A DNA stretch of 64,000 nucleotides from Streptomyces hundungensis (GTDB lineage Bacteria > Actinomycetota > Actinomycetes > Streptomycetales > Streptomycetaceae). A program made the position numbers and the translations under genes. The first letter of the stretch is position 1; each line of letters starts with the position of its first letter. The DNA lies in contig NZ_CP032698.1 of NCBI RefSeq assembly GCF_003627815.1, positions 1,674,001 to 1,738,000 on the forward strand, written 5' to 3'. Below, in pieces: positions 7,014 through 16,364 of this stretch. Under the pieces are notes generated by a model, which worked only from the letters and a program-made list of their open reading frames with translations, was not told where the DNA came from and searched no databases.

Positions 7014-9566
7014 GTGAACACCACCCGACCAGAGAGACTGAGACGAAGTCTCACCGGCTTCCTGATACTTGCCCTCGCGCTCTGCCTGGGCCTCACCCTG
7101 TCGGCGCAGCCGAGCCGAGCAGCCGCCGCGAGCAGCACGCCGGGCACCAACTCACCCAAGAACACAGCTGGTTCGGGCCGCGTCGCCGACAAGTCGTCGC
7201 CGACGCCGCTCGGTTCGACGGCCGATGTGTCCGACCGTTCCGACGCCCGGCACACCCCGCTCAAGGCGACGCAGCTCCCTCCGAAGCAGCCGGTGACCTC
7301 ACCGGCCCCGCAGAAGTCCGGGGCCAAGGGGTCGAACGGCGCCGCCGCGGCGTCCTGTACGCCGGGCGACTTCGGCAGCCGGACGGGATCCGCGCTGGTC
7401 ACCTTCGTTCAGTCCTCGACCACGACCTGTGTGAACACGCTGTTCGCCCTCACCGGGACCGACGCCTACAACGCGTTCCGCGAGGCGCAGATGGTGACCG
7501 TCGCCGATGCCCTGCGGGACGCCGCGCGCAGCTACCCCGGTGACAACTCGACCAACGTGTGGCAGCTCGTGCTGTTTCTGCGCGCCGGCTACTACGTACA
7601 GTCCAACTACACCTCGGACGTGGGTCCTTACGGCGCGACGCTGGCCACCGCGAGCGAGGCCGCCCTGGACACGTTCACCGCCTCCCCGCACTTCATGGAC
7701 GTCAGCGCGGCCAACGGCGACATCATGGGCGAGGTCCTGATCCTGACGGACAGCGCCAACGAGCAGCACCGTTACCTGAACACGTACAAGAAGGTGCTCA
7801 ACGCCTACAACAGCTCCTACGACGCGTACTGGAGCATGGACACGGCGGTCAACGACGTGTTCACCCCGCTCTTCCGCGGCCACTGGAACCCGGCGTACAT
7901 CGCGGCGGTGACCGCCGACCCGAGCATCATCGACACGCTGAGCACGTTCACCCTGAACCACCTCGCGAAGCTGAACGACGCGTGGTTCTACCTGGACGCC
8001 AACGCGGGCAGCGAGATGACCCGGTTCCTCGACACCCCCGCCCTCCAGGCCAAGGTGCGCCCGCTGGCCAAGAACCTCCTGGCCAACTCCGCCATCACCG
8101 GCACGACCGCGCCGTTGTGGGTCGCGGTGGGTGCGATGACGGACGCGTACGACAAGGCCCAGTGCTCCTACTACGGCACCTGCGACTTCATCGGCCAACT
8201 CACCGCCGCCGCACTGCCGATCACCTACCACTGCGACGCCGACCACACCTTCCGCGCCCAGTCGCTGACCGACGCGGCCCTCAGCGCGGCCTGCACCAGC
8301 GTCAAGGGCCAGGACGCGTACTTCCACAGCATCGTCAAGGACAGCGGCCCGGTCGCCGACGACCACAACACCAACATCGAGATCGTGACGTTCGCGAGTC
8401 CGAAGGACTACCAGACGTACTCCGGCTGGATCTTCGGCAACAGCACCAACAACGGCGGCGAATACCTGGAGGGCAACCCGTCCGACCCGGCCAACCAGGC
8501 CCGCTTCCTGTCGTATGTGAAGAGCGTGGGTGACGGTTTCCCCGGCGACATCTGGAACCTCAACCACGAGTACACGCACTACCTCGACGGCCGTTACGAC
8601 ATGGCCGGTGACTTCGAGGCCGGGCAGGGCGTCCCGGACATCTGGTGGATCGAGGGCTTCGCCGAGTACGTCTCGTACAGCTACCGCGGCATGGCCGACA
8701 CCGAGGCGATCGCCGACGCCGCGCAGCACACCTACGCGCTGAGCACCCTGTGGCAGAGCTCGTACGCCAATTCCGACCTGAGCCGCACCTACCCGTGGGG
8801 CTACCTGGCCACCCGCTACATGATCGAGAAGCACCCCGCCGACGTCCAGAACATGCTGGCCAAGTTCCGTGCCGGTGATTACCAGGGCGCGTACGCGGTC
8901 TACAGCACCGGCATCGGCACCCGCTACGACGCCGACTTCACCACCTGGCTCGACGCGTGCGCCGCCGGTGCCTGTGGCGGTACTAGCAGCGGTCCGACGG
9001 CCGCGTTCGAGGCGAGCGTCTCGGGCCTGAAGGTGAGCCTGACCGACAAGTCCACGGACACGGGCAGCACCATCACGACGCGCTCCTGGAACTTCGGCGA
9101 CGGCACGACGTCCACGGCCGCCAACCCGACGAAGACCTACAAGGCCGTCGGCACGTACACGATCTCCCTGACCGTCACCGACGCCAAGGGCCTGAGCAAC
9201 ACGACCACCAAGTCCGTCGCGGTGACCGGCGCCCTGCCGACCTGCACGGACCCGGACCTGCGCCTCATGGGCCAGAACTGCTCCCGCACGGGCCGCGCCG
9301 CCAAGACGGGCGACCTGGACTACCTGTACCTCTACCTTCCGGCCGGAACGGTGACCTTGAAGGTGACCACGACCGGCGGCACCGGCAACGCCAACCTCTA
9401 CTACAACACCAAGACCTGGGCGACCAACCAGGCCTACACGGCCCGCTCGACGAAGGCCGGCAACACCGAAAGCATCACGGTCACCAACCGCACCGCCGGT
9501 TACCGCTACATCAGCCTGTACGCCCAGAGCGCGTTCAACGGCGTAACCATCACGACGGCGTACTGA
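7014..9566 (+). CDS. Secreted microbial collagenase (peptidase family M9) with PKD and PPC domains
   Basis: This 850-residue protein starts at GTG with a good ribosome site 5 nt upstream. Residues 1-36 form a signal peptide (RRSLTGFLILALALCLGLTL...). The zinc motif HEYTH is at 518-522 with the downstream glutamate in WIEGFAEY (about 547-551), typical of gluzincin M9 collagenases that cut native collagen. A PKD domain (about 665-745, with the RSWNFGDGTTS signature) and a bacterial pre-peptidase C-terminal domain (about 755-850) follow, as in clostridial and Streptomyces collagenases where they bind substrate. It acts outside the cell and is apparently monocistronic. Confidence 0.95.
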   Translation: MNTTRPERLRRSLTGFLILALALCLGLTLSAQPSRAAAASSTPGTNSPKNTAGSGRVADKSSPTPLGSTADVSDRSDARHTPLKATQLPPKQPVTSPAPQKSGAKGSNGAAAASCTPGDFGSRTGSALVTFVQSSTTTCVNTLFALTGTDAYNAFREAQMVTVADALRDAARSYPGDNSTNVWQLVLFLRAGYYVQSNYTSDVGPYGATLATASEAALDTFTASPHFMDVSAANGDIMGEVLILTDSANEQHRYLNTYKKVLNAYNSSYDAYWSMDTAVNDVFTPLFRGHWNPAYIAAVTADPSIIDTLSTFTLNHLAKLNDAWFYLDANAGSEMTRFLDTPALQAKVRPLAKNLLANSAITGTTAPLWVAVGAMTDAYDKAQCSYYGTCDFIGQLTAAALPITYHCDADHTFRAQSLTDAALSAACTSVKGQDAYFHSIVKDSGPVADDHNTNIEIVTFASPKDYQTYSGWIFGNSTNNGGEYLEGNPSDPANQARFLSYVKSVGDGFPGDIWNLNHEYTHYLDGRYDMAGDFEAGQGVPDIWWIEGFAEYVSYSYRGMADTEAIADAAQHTYALSTLWQSSYANSDLSRTYPWGYLATRYMIEKHPADVQNMLAKFRAGDYQGAYAVYSTGIGTRYDADFTTWLDACAAGACGGTSSGPTAAFEASVSGLKVSLTDKSTDTGSTITTRSWNFGDGTTSTAANPTKTYKAVGTYTISLTVTDAKGLSNTTTKSVAVTGALPTCTDPDLRLMGQNCSRTGRAAKTGDLDYLYLYLPAGTVTLKVTTTGGTGNANLYYNTKTWATNQAYTARSTKAGNTESITVTNRTAGYRYISLYAQSAFNGVTITTAY

Positions 9567-9692
9567 CCACCCGCCCGTCCTGACCCCACCACCCCGCCCG
9601 GTGCCATCCCGCTCCCCCGAGCCGGCACCGGGCGGCACGCCGGCTCCCGAGAAAGGGAGACCAGCCCCCGTGGGAGGGCGGCCCAGAAAAGC

Positions 9693-9716
9693 AAAAAACC
9701 CCTGATTAACAGGGGT
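9693..9716 (-). terminator. Rho-independent terminator of tRNA-Leu
   Basis: On the minus strand CCCCTG and CAGGGG (9699-9704 / 9710-9715) form a 6-bp stem with a five-base loop (TTAAT), followed by six T residues. It lies 7-30 nt past the tRNA 3' end. Confidence 0.85.
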
Positions 9717-9722
9717 CTCAGC

Positions 9723-9810
9723 TGGTGTCCGAGGGGGGACTTGAACCCCCACGCCCGATAAAGGGCACTAGCACCTCAAGCTAGCGCGTCTGCCATTCCG
9801 CCACCCGGAC
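9723..9810 (-). tRNA. tRNA-Leu (anticodon GAG)
   Basis: A class II tRNA with 7-bp acceptor stem (GTCCGGG paired with CTCGGAC, one G-T), long variable arm, TTCAAGTCC T-loop and encoded 3' CCA (9723-9725). The anticodon stem CTAGC/GCTAG encloses loop TTGAGGT, giving anticodon GAG, which reads CTC/CTT leucine codons. Confidence 0.95.
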
Positions 9811-9909
9811 AAGGTGTTGTCTTCGCGGTGTGTTCCCCGCGGCGACATAGAGAACTCTACCAGGGGTTCACGGTGCTGTTCACCCGCATAGTGCGTGGTC
9901 AGGCGAGCG

Positions 9910-10440
9910 TCAGGCCTTGTTCGCGGCGACCCAGTCGTCGTGCGCCTGCCATGCGTACAGAGTGTTTCCCTCCAGGTACGCGTAGTACAGATCGCAGCGG
10001 GCCGAGATGTGCCGCTCGGCGTTCCTTGGGAACCAGGTGGCCTTGATGGCCGGTGGGCGCGGGGTCGCGCCGGGCCGGTGGGGCTTGCAGTCGGTGGGCA
10101 GGGTCGGGGTGGGCAGGGTGGCCTTCAGGAGGCGGTCGCCGCCGGTGGTCTTCATCGCGTACTCGACGCGCTTCGCACCGTCGGGAAGCCAGCGCGGTAC
10201 CGAGGCGCGGTCGGCCTTCGCCTCCTTGCCGGAGCTGTAGGAGGCGGCCTCGTCATGACGGTTCTGGTACCAGTCCTTCGCCGCCGGCACCGCCACCACC
10301 CCGGCGAAACCGAGGGCCACGGCGACCGAGACGACGGTGATCACGACGGTCCGGGTGCGGGAGCGGGTACGGGGCTGGGCACGGGGCCCGGGGTCCGTAC
10401 CGGTGTGGGGCTCGGCGGGCCGGTCGCTGTGGGCGGACAT
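9910..10440 (-). CDS. Small membrane-anchored protein of unknown function
   Basis: This 176-residue protein has a polar, Arg/Thr-rich cytosolic N-terminus, one transmembrane segment at about 31-52 (TVVITVVSVAVALGFAGVVAV) and an extracytoplasmic domain with two cysteines (TDCKPH and SARCDLYY) that could form a disulfide. Aromatic motifs near the C-terminus (YAYLEGNTLYAWQAHDDWV) are recalled as common in Streptomyces proteins of unknown role. An AGGAG site precedes ATG 10440. It is divergent from the DUF2254 gene. Confidence 0.75.
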   Translation of the reverse strand: MSAHSDRPAEPHTGTDPGPRAQPRTRSRTRTVVITVVSVAVALGFAGVVAVPAAKDWYQNRHDEAASYSSGKEAKADRASVPRWLPDGAKRVEYAMKTTGGDRLLKATLPTPTLPTDCKPHRPGATPRPPAIKATWFPRNAERHISARCDLYYAYLEGNTLYAWQAHDDWVAANKA

Positions 10441-10644
10441 GGCTTGGCTCCTGGGAAGGGATGGGGGTGGGTGGGGTCGGCCCGCGCGGGGCCCGGCGGG
10501 GAGCGGGACGGCGCGTGCTTCCCTTCCATTGTTCGGGCGCGCAGGGACCGCCGCGTACTCCGTGAGGACCAATGTGTGTACGACTGTGGGACCACCCGGC
10601 GGCGTGGCGGGGTCAGCACTGCGACGCACGCCTAGCCTCGCCGG

Positions 10645-11961
10645 GTGACCAAGGGCAAGGGATATCGGCGGCCGCGTGCGCTCTCGCCGCTGCGGGAGCA
10701 TCTGCGCGACACCTTCTGGTTCGCGCCGACCGCGGCCATGGTGCTGGTCTTCGCGCTGTGGGCCGGCGCGGCCGAGCTGGACGCGGCGCTCATCGGGGCG
10801 CTCCAGGACCACCAGCAGTACGACGAGGTCACGGAGCTGATCCGCCTCGCCGACGACGCCAAGCCCGTGATCAGTACGGTCAGCTCGGCGATGATGACCT
10901 TCATCGGTGTCGTGTTCAGCATTTCGCTGGTCGCGGTCCAGATGGCGAGCGGCCAGTTCACCCCGCGGGTGGTGCGGATCTTCATGCGGTCCCGCATCAC
11001 CAAGCTGACCTTCGCCGTCTTCCTCGCCACGTTCACGCTGACACTGCTCGTGCTCACCTCGTTCGAGAGCGACGCGCAAGCGCACCTGGTGACCACCGTT
11101 CCGTTCCTTCAGAGCGTGCTCACCCTGCTCATGGTCGCGCTGAGCCTGTTCCTCTTCATCGCGTACGTGAACTCCACGCTGCGGCTCATGCGGGTCGGGT
11201 ACGTCATCGACCGGATCACCGGCGAGTCCTTGCGGGTCATCGACAAGATGCCGCGCGGGGACGTCGACGCACGGGAGCTGGGGCCGGCGATCGGGCGGGT
11301 CGGGTACGTGGGGCGGGCCGGGGTGCTGCGGGACGTGAACATCGCCCGGCTGGTGCGCGCCGCTCAGCGCCAGGGCGTGGTGTTGCGCCTGATCCCCCGC
11401 CTCGGGGACTTCGTGGTGCCGGGCACTCCGCTGCTCGCGGTGCACGGCGGCGAGGAGGGCAGGGCGCCGTCCCGGGGTGCGCTGCGCTACACCGTCTCGG
11501 TGGGAGTGGAGCGCACCTTCCACCAGGATCTCGGGTTCGGGTTGCGGCAGCTCTGCGACATCGCGCTGCGAGCGCTCTCCGCCGCGATCAACGACCCGAC
11601 CACCGCCGTCCAGTGCCTCGACCGGATCGTCCAGTTGCTCTCGGCGCTGGCGGACCGGCCGCTCGGCGCGGTGGGGCACCCGGACGGCGACGGCGTGGTC
11701 CGGCTCGTGCAGGACGTTCCGGACTGGTCCGACGTCGTCGACCTCGCCTTCGCCGAGGTCCGGATGTGCGCGGTCGGGAGCCCTCAGGTCACCCGCCGCA
11801 TCATGGCGGGCCTCGACGATCTGCTCCGGATCGCACCCGCCTCGCGCCACCAACCACTGGTGCGGCAACGGGAGTTGCTCGCGCGGGCGGTATCGCTCGC
11901 CGTACCGGACGAGACAGAGCGGGCCTTCGCGCTGGAACCGGACCGGCAGGGCATCGGGTGA
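10645..11961 (+). CDS. DUF2254 membrane protein
   Basis: The 438-residue protein has four N-terminal hydrophobic helices (about 25-45, 75-100, 115-140, 150-175) followed by a cytosolic domain. The helix-2 region ISTVSSAMMTFIGVVFSISLVAVQMASGQFTPR and the later ALSAAINDPTTAVQCLDRI motif are the hallmarks of DUF2254, a family with no established function. Near 11571 its coding sequence carries an 11/12 match to the iterated GAGAGCGCTCTC element. Confidence 0.85.
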   Translation: MTKGKGYRRPRALSPLREHLRDTFWFAPTAAMVLVFALWAGAAELDAALIGALQDHQQYDEVTELIRLADDAKPVISTVSSAMMTFIGVVFSISLVAVQMASGQFTPRVVRIFMRSRITKLTFAVFLATFTLTLLVLTSFESDAQAHLVTTVPFLQSVLTLLMVALSLFLFIAYVNSTLRLMRVGYVIDRITGESLRVIDKMPRGDVDARELGPAIGRVGYVGRAGVLRDVNIARLVRAAQRQGVVLRLIPRLGDFVVPGTPLLAVHGGEEGRAPSRGALRYTVSVGVERTFHQDLGFGLRQLCDIALRALSAAINDPTTAVQCLDRIVQLLSALADRPLGAVGHPDGDGVVRLVQDVPDWSDVVDLAFAEVRMCAVGSPQVTRRIMAGLDDLLRIAPASRHQPLVRQRELLARAVSLAVPDETERAFALEPDRQGIG

Positions 11962-12052
11962 GATCGCGGCGCGAGGGTGCGGGTGCGGGTCTGAGCAACG
12001 GGGGTGTGCGCGCCCGGGGGACCGCGCTCGGCCGCACACCCCCGCCCCCCGA

Positions 12053-13603
12053 CTACGGAATCAGCTGGTACGCAGGGAAGTTGCCCGGCGCGCGCTCCCC
12101 CGCCGGGCCCTCGGTCACGGCGCGTACGAGGAGTTCGCCGCCCACGAACGCCCCGTGCCACGAGGCGCCGAAGCCGCCGAACAGTTCCTCCCGGTCGCCG
12201 CGCGAGCGGGGTTTGCCCCGGCCCACCTTGAACGCCCGGATGTGCGGGGCGAGTCGGTCGTACGTCGCCGGATCGTCGGTCGACAAGGTGGCGACCAGCG
12301 CCCCGTTGGAGGCGTTCATCGCGGCGAGGAGTTCTGCCTCGGTGTCGACCAGGACGATGGTGTCGACCGGGCCGAACGGCTCCGCGTGGAAGAGGGGCGA
12401 GGGCGGGGGCGGGTTCAGGAGGGTGACCGGTGGCAGATAGGCGCTGGTGTCCTGGCCGGCCAGGAAGTGTCCGTCGGCCAGGGTCGCGCGGTGCAGCGGA
12501 ACGGCTCCGCGGTCGATGGCCTCGGCCACCTGGTCGTCGAGCTCCTTGGCCTTGGCCGCGTTGATGAGCGGCCCGAAGTCCAGTGCCGGCAGGGGGTGTT
12601 GGGGGTGTTCCACGGCCAGCGGGTGTCCGATGGTCACGGAGCGTACGGCGGGCAGGTAGGCGGCGAGGAACTGGTCGAAGAGGGTGCGCTGGACCACGAA
12701 CCGGGGATAGGCCGTGCAGCGCTGTTTGCCGTAGTCGAAGAGTTTGGGCACGACGGCGGCCAGGGTGTCCCAGTCACTGAAGTTCCAGATGCCCCAGGTG
12801 TTCAGGCCCTCTTGTTCCAGGATGTGCCGCTTGCCGAGGTCGGCTACGGCCGTCGCGATCCGGGCTCCGGTGTCACGGCCGCCGACGAAGGAGACACAGC
12901 CGATCTCCGGGGAGCGCACGAGCGCTTCGGAGAGTTCGCCGCCGCTGCCGCTGACCAGGGTGATCGGGATCCCCTCGCGTACGGCGAGGGCGGCGGCCAG
13001 GGTGAGGCAGGCGACGCCGCCGTCCGTCGGGGTCTTCGCGATGACCGCGTTGCCTGCCAACGCCTGGACGAGCATCGCGTGCACCAGGACGGACATGGGG
13101 TAGTTCCAGCTGGCGATGTTGGACACCGGGCCCGGCAGTGGGCTGCGGCCTTCCAGCATCGTGTCGATGTGGTCGACGTACCAGCGCACGCCGTCGATGG
13201 CTCGGTCCACGTCGGCCTGGGCGAGGCGCCAGGGCTTGCCTATCTCCCACACGAGCAGCAGGGCGATCAGCTCGCGGTGTTCGGCCAGGGCGTCGAGGGT
13301 GGCGGCCACGCGGGCCCGGCGCTCGGGCAGCGGGAGGTGCCGCCAGGCGCGGTGCTGGTCGAGTGAGGCGCGTACGGCCCCGGTGGCGGTGGGGGCGTCG
13401 AGGCGGGGCGGGCCCGCGATGGGGGTGCCGTCGACGGGGCTGGTGGCGGGCAGTGCGCTGCCGTCGGCGTGCCATTGGCCGGCCCAGAGGTTCAGGACGC
13501 GATCGTCCCGGAAGGCCTCGGGGGCAGCGCCCCGGGCACGCCGCCAGGCGTCGACCCAGGCGGTACCGGGCTTGAGGGCGAGGGGGGCGGGGGTGGGTGC
13601 CAT
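12053..13603 (-). CDS. Aldehyde dehydrogenase family protein (variant active site)
   Basis: This 516-residue protein has the NAD(P)-aldehyde-dehydrogenase core: SNIASWNYPMSV (about 170), AGNAVIAKTP (about 190), GGxxTG-like FVGGRDTG (about 240) and the nucleophile Cys296 in YGKQRCTA. The usual LELGG general-base motif is replaced by LEQEGLNTW (Glu263), so this is a divergent branch and the substrate is uncertain. The gene lies downstream of the FadR-type regulator at 14150, same strand, 546 bp apart, across a repeat-filled spacer. No close ribosome site is obvious. Confidence 0.85.
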   Translation of the reverse strand: MAPTPAPLALKPGTAWVDAWRRARGAAPEAFRDDRVLNLWAGQWHADGSALPATSPVDGTPIAGPPRLDAPTATGAVRASLDQHRAWRHLPLPERRARVAATLDALAEHRELIALLLVWEIGKPWRLAQADVDRAIDGVRWYVDHIDTMLEGRSPLPGPVSNIASWNYPMSVLVHAMLVQALAGNAVIAKTPTDGGVACLTLAAALAVREGIPITLVSGSGGELSEALVRSPEIGCVSFVGGRDTGARIATAVADLGKRHILEQEGLNTWGIWNFSDWDTLAAVVPKLFDYGKQRCTAYPRFVVQRTLFDQFLAAYLPAVRSVTIGHPLAVEHPQHPLPALDFGPLINAAKAKELDDQVAEAIDRGAVPLHRATLADGHFLAGQDTSAYLPPVTLLNPPPPSPLFHAEPFGPVDTIVLVDTEAELLAAMNASNGALVATLSTDDPATYDRLAPHIRAFKVGRGKPRSRGDREELFGGFGASWHGAFVGGELLVRAVTEGPAGERAPGNFPAYQLIP

Positions 13604-13701
13604 GAGGGTCTCCGCTCTCGGTGCGCTGATGGTCGGGCGGGGGGATGCTGATGGCCGGGCGGGGGGGGGCGGCGCGTGTGCCGGGACGGACGGCGACTTG
13701 G

Positions 13702-13843
13702 GGTGATGGCGCGTACGGCTGGAGGGGTGGGTGGGAGGGCGCGTGTACGGCTGGGGGGGGGCGTGATGGCGCGTGTAGGGCTGGCGAGTTGGGCGTGATG
13801 GCGCGTGTACGGCTGGCGAGTTGGGCGTGACGGCGCGTGCGGC
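13702..13843. repeat. About 32-bp imperfect tandem repeats upstream of the aldehyde dehydrogenase
   Basis: About four and a half units built around GTGATGGCGCGTGTACGGCT, clearest at 13762-13793 and 13794-13825. They fill much of the 546-bp spacer between the aldehyde dehydrogenase and its probable regulator. Open frames across them look like composition artefacts. Confidence 0.75.
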
Positions 13844-14006
13844 CGAACCGCGGGTTGCGATGGCTGTGTTACCGGACGGTAGTGAAGCGGGGCACGCCCC
13901 GGCTAGAGGGCCTCCGCGCCCAGGCCCGCCGTCCAGGCCCGACGGGCCCCGGCAAGAGGAAGGCCCCCAGCCCATCAGCCGGGAGGTGGTGTAGACCCCC
14001 GACCCC

Positions 14007-14048
14007 GCGCAGCCGCCCCGGAACCGAGACGGTCCGGGGCGGCTGCGC
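14007..14048. terminator. Strong GC-rich hairpin, probable terminator of the FadR-type regulator gene
   Basis: GCGCAGCCGCCCCGGA (14007-14022) pairs perfectly with TCCGGGGCGGCTGCGC (14033-14048) around a 10-nt loop. There is no T-run, which is common for Streptomyces terminators. It sits 102 bp past the stop of the minus-strand regulator. Confidence 0.6.
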
Positions 14049-14149
14049 GCTGCTCGGCCGCGGGGGCGGCCGCGCGTCGGCACGGCATGCCGGCGCATGA
14101 GGAGAGGGCCGGCGGGTGATCCGGCGTGCGGTCGGGGCCGAACCCCGGC

Positions 14150-14830
14150 TCAGGTCCGCTCGGACCGCTCGTGGTAGGTCGTGCGGGTGTGCTCGGTGTG
14201 GGCGCGCATGACCTCGGTCGCCCGGCGCTCGTCGCGCGCCGAGATCGCGGCGATGAGATCGCGGTGCTCGATCCAGGACTGCTTGCCGCGCCGGCGGGCC
14301 ACCGGCGTGTAGTACCAGCGCACACGCCGGTCGACCTGGGCGGCGAGTTCGGCCAGCACCACATTGCCGGCCAGTTCCATGACCTTGGCGTGGAAGGCGG
14401 CGTTGGTCGCCACCGCCAGGTCCACGTCGTCGTCCGCGACGGCCCGCTCGCCCTCGGCACACAGGCTCTCAAGCGCGGCGATCCCGGCCGAGCCCGAGTT
14501 GGCCGCGGCGAGCCGGGCCGCCTCGGCCTCCAGGAGCGTACGGACCGACAGGAGTTGGTCGGCCTCCTCCTCGGTGGGCTCGTGGACGAAGGCTCCCTGC
14601 GCGGGCCGGAGGTCGACCCACCCCTCGGTGTTGAGCCGCTGGAGCGCCTCGCGCACCGGCTGCCGGGACACCCCGAGGTGCCCCGCGAGTTCGCTCTCCA
14701 CCAGGTGTTGGCCCGGGCGCAGGGCCCTGGTGGTGATCAGTTCCAGGAGGGCCTCGTACACGCGCTCACGCAACGGGCCGGGCCGCTCCAGCTTGGGCAC
14801 GGTTCCCTGCGGCAGTCCTGCGGACAACAT
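14150..14830 (-). CDS. GntR/FadR-type transcriptional regulator (FCD domain)
   Basis: This 226-residue protein has an N-terminal winged helix (about 20-85: LRERVYEALLELITTRALRPG, then SELAGHLGVSRQPVREALQRL) and an all-helical FCD ligand domain (about 95-220), which in this family binds small organic acids through a metal site. ATG 14830 is chosen for its GGAGG site 7 nt upstream. A candidate operator lies 50-70 bp upstream, and the same 9-bp core recurs before the broken reductase gene at 17581. It therefore probably controls itself, the aldehyde dehydrogenase and the formate-dehydrogenase block. Confidence 0.88.
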   Translation of the reverse strand: MLSAGLPQGTVPKLERPGPLRERVYEALLELITTRALRPGQHLVESELAGHLGVSRQPVREALQRLNTEGWVDLRPAQGAFVHEPTEEEADQLLSVRTLLEAEAARLAAANSGSAGIAALESLCAEGERAVADDDVDLAVATNAAFHAKVMELAGNVVLAELAAQVDRRVRWYYTPVARRRGKQSWIEHRDLIAAISARDERRATEVMRAHTEHTRTTYHERSERT

Positions 14831-14882
14831 CGGTTCCCCCTCCAGCACCACGGGCGACGAGCCGGTCCATGGAAATTGGCTA

Positions 14883-14900
14883 TCGTCTACAGTCTACCGA
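14883..14900. promoter_or_regulatory. Candidate FadR-type operator upstream of the regulator
   Basis: TATCGTCTACAGTCTACC contains the core GTCTACAGT, which reappears (inverted) at 17491-17499. The sequence is GT-N2-AC-like as in FCD-regulator sites. It lies about 55-70 bp upstream of the regulator's ATG. Confidence 0.5.
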
Positions 14901-15002
14901 GCGCAATCCCTCCGGCTCCGTGTCGTCCGGTTTCCGTAGCACGGCGGTGGGATTTGGCCTGGATCCGGCGCGTCCCCCGACCGCGGTCCGGGGCTCGGCG
15001 CG

Positions 15003-15095
15003 ACCGGTCAGCCCCGCGGGTGCGCCGCGCGCCAGGCAGCCATCGGCCACCGGTCAGCCCTGCGGGTGCGCCGCGCGCCAGGCGGCCATCGACCG
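15003..15095. repeat. 46-bp tandem duplication of the hemerythrin-fragment 3' end
   Basis: The last about 13 codons plus stop of the minus-strand hemerythrin fragment (copy starting 15049) are repeated immediately downstream of its stop (copy starting 15003) with only a few substitutions. Each copy ends with its own TGA. Confidence 0.8.
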
Positions 15096-15275
15096 GTCCC
15101 ACTCATCGCCCGACAGCGCCGTCAGAGACGCCGGGAAGAGGCCGTCCTCCTCGCGGGCGATGTGTTCGTGGAGCTCTCCCACCATCGCGTCGAACTCGGC
15201 GCGGCCCTCGGACGTGGCCAGGTCGAGGGCGCGCAGCCGGACGCAGGCGCGAGCCGCCCGGTGGTTGACGCGACG
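15054..15275 (-). pseudogene. C-terminal fragment of a hemerythrin (HHE cation-binding) protein
   Basis: The frame ending at 15054 encodes ...FDAMVGELHEHIAREEDGLFPASL..., the distal iron-ligand helix of an HHE hemerythrin domain (H..E-x-H and EDGLFP). The first half of the domain, with its own HxxxE motifs, is absent. The open frame upstream reads into the promoter of the divergent gene at 15352 without recognisable protein. It appears truncated at the 5' end. A short functional protein cannot be excluded. Confidence 0.6.
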
Positions 15276-15351
15276 AGCAGGCCGCCCGGCCCGGCCCGGT
15301 CGGCCCGCCCGTCCCGGGGCGTTGTCAGTGGCGCGTGCGACAGTGGGCGAC

Positions 15352-16269
15352 ATGCTTGCGATCGCGGTGGATACGGAGAGCGGCCGGCGGCACACCCGGG
15401 TCACCGCCGGGCAATTGGCCGCCCTGGTCCGGCGGATCGGATCCGAGGACGACCGGTTCCTGGTGGTCCAGCGCATCCCCGATCTGCCGGAGGTGTTCAT
15501 CCAGGTGTGGCACGAGGCCGGGGAGGGTTACACGCTGGAGTACCGCGACGGCGGGCCCGACCGGCACTTCCGTGCGACGACCGACGAGCCCGAACCGGTG
15601 ATCGCGGCGATGACCGGGTGGGCGCGCGGGAGCGAGGGCTGGGAGGCGGGCCTCGACTGGCGGCGGCTGGAGTTCGAACCCGCCCCGCCCATACCGGAGT
15701 TGGAGCTGGCGCCCGAGGATCTGAAGCTCCTGGAGAGGCGGGTCCGCGAGGTGGTTGTCGGCGGATACGCGACCCGCCGGGAGCTGGCGGAGCTGGCCGA
15801 GGACTTCCTCGTCTCGGGTGATGTCCACCCCGTATCGCCCGCGCAGGCCCAGCAGTTGGCGGACCGCGTCTGGCTGGAGCGGGTGGCGGAACAGGCCGCC
15901 TGGGAGGGCGAGACGGACCCCGAGCGGATCACTCGGGCCTTCGCCGCCCTGGAGGCGGCCGGTCTCACCGCCCGGGAGAACTTCACCTGCTGCCGCTCCT
16001 GCGGCCAGGCGGAGATCGGCGGGGCCGGCTCGCCGGACGCCCGCGGCTTCGTCTACTTCCACTCCCAGGCGACCGACGCGGCCGCCTCGGGCCACGGGCT
16101 CACGCTGATGTACGGGGGGTTCGACGGGTCGCCGGACACCACGGCGTCCGTGGGCCGGGAAGTGGTGGCCGCGCTGGAGCGTTGCGGTCTGTCGGTCACG
16201 TGGGACGGCGACCCGGGCTCGGCCCTCGACATCACCCCGCTCGACTGGCGCCGACGCCTGGTCGGCTGA
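15352..16269 (+). CDS. Conserved protein of unknown function (DUF6891-like)
   Basis: This 305-residue cytosolic protein begins MLAIAVDTESGRRHTRVTAG. The C-terminal half (FTCCRSCGQAEIG, then RGFVYFHSQATDAAASGHGLTLMYGGFD) is the region I associate with DUF6891. A paired-cysteine CCRSC motif could bind metal. No enzymatic motif is apparent. It is divergent from the hemerythrin fragment. The ATG at 15352 is chosen because upstream codons are out of character. Confidence 0.75.
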   Translation: MLAIAVDTESGRRHTRVTAGQLAALVRRIGSEDDRFLVVQRIPDLPEVFIQVWHEAGEGYTLEYRDGGPDRHFRATTDEPEPVIAAMTGWARGSEGWEAGLDWRRLEFEPAPPIPELELAPEDLKLLERRVREVVVGGYATRRELAELAEDFLVSGDVHPVSPAQAQQLADRVWLERVAEQAAWEGETDPERITRAFAALEAAGLTARENFTCCRSCGQAEIGGAGSPDARGFVYFHSQATDAAASGHGLTLMYGGFDGSPDTTASVGREVVAALERCGLSVTWDGDPGSALDITPLDWRRRLVG

Positions 16270-16364
16270 GCGGCGGGGGCGGAGGCACGCGGGGTGCGAG
16301 GCGGGCGCGGGGTGCGAGGCGGGCGGGGGATCCGTCTCCGGGCGGGGCCGGGGGTGGCCCGTCG

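Noticed and set aside
7299..9752. A very long minus-strand open frame (over 800 codons) opposite the collagenase
   Set aside because: It mirrors the collagenase codons; its product is Val/Arg/Gly-rich with no domain. High G+C genomes routinely give such antisense frames.
13702..13843. CRISPR array
   Set aside because: The 32-bp units are contiguous tandem repeats without unique spacers, and no cas genes are present.
12053..14098. Extending the aldehyde dehydrogenase to a start near 14098
   Set aside because: The extra 165 residues are Pro/Arg/Ser-rich, built from tandem repeats, and cross a terminator-like hairpin. The conserved protein starts at 13603.
14869..15351. Extending the DUF6891-like protein to a start near 14869
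   Set aside because: The extension crosses the hemerythrin fragment and the candidate operator; codon character is poor and the ATG at 15352 fits the conserved start.
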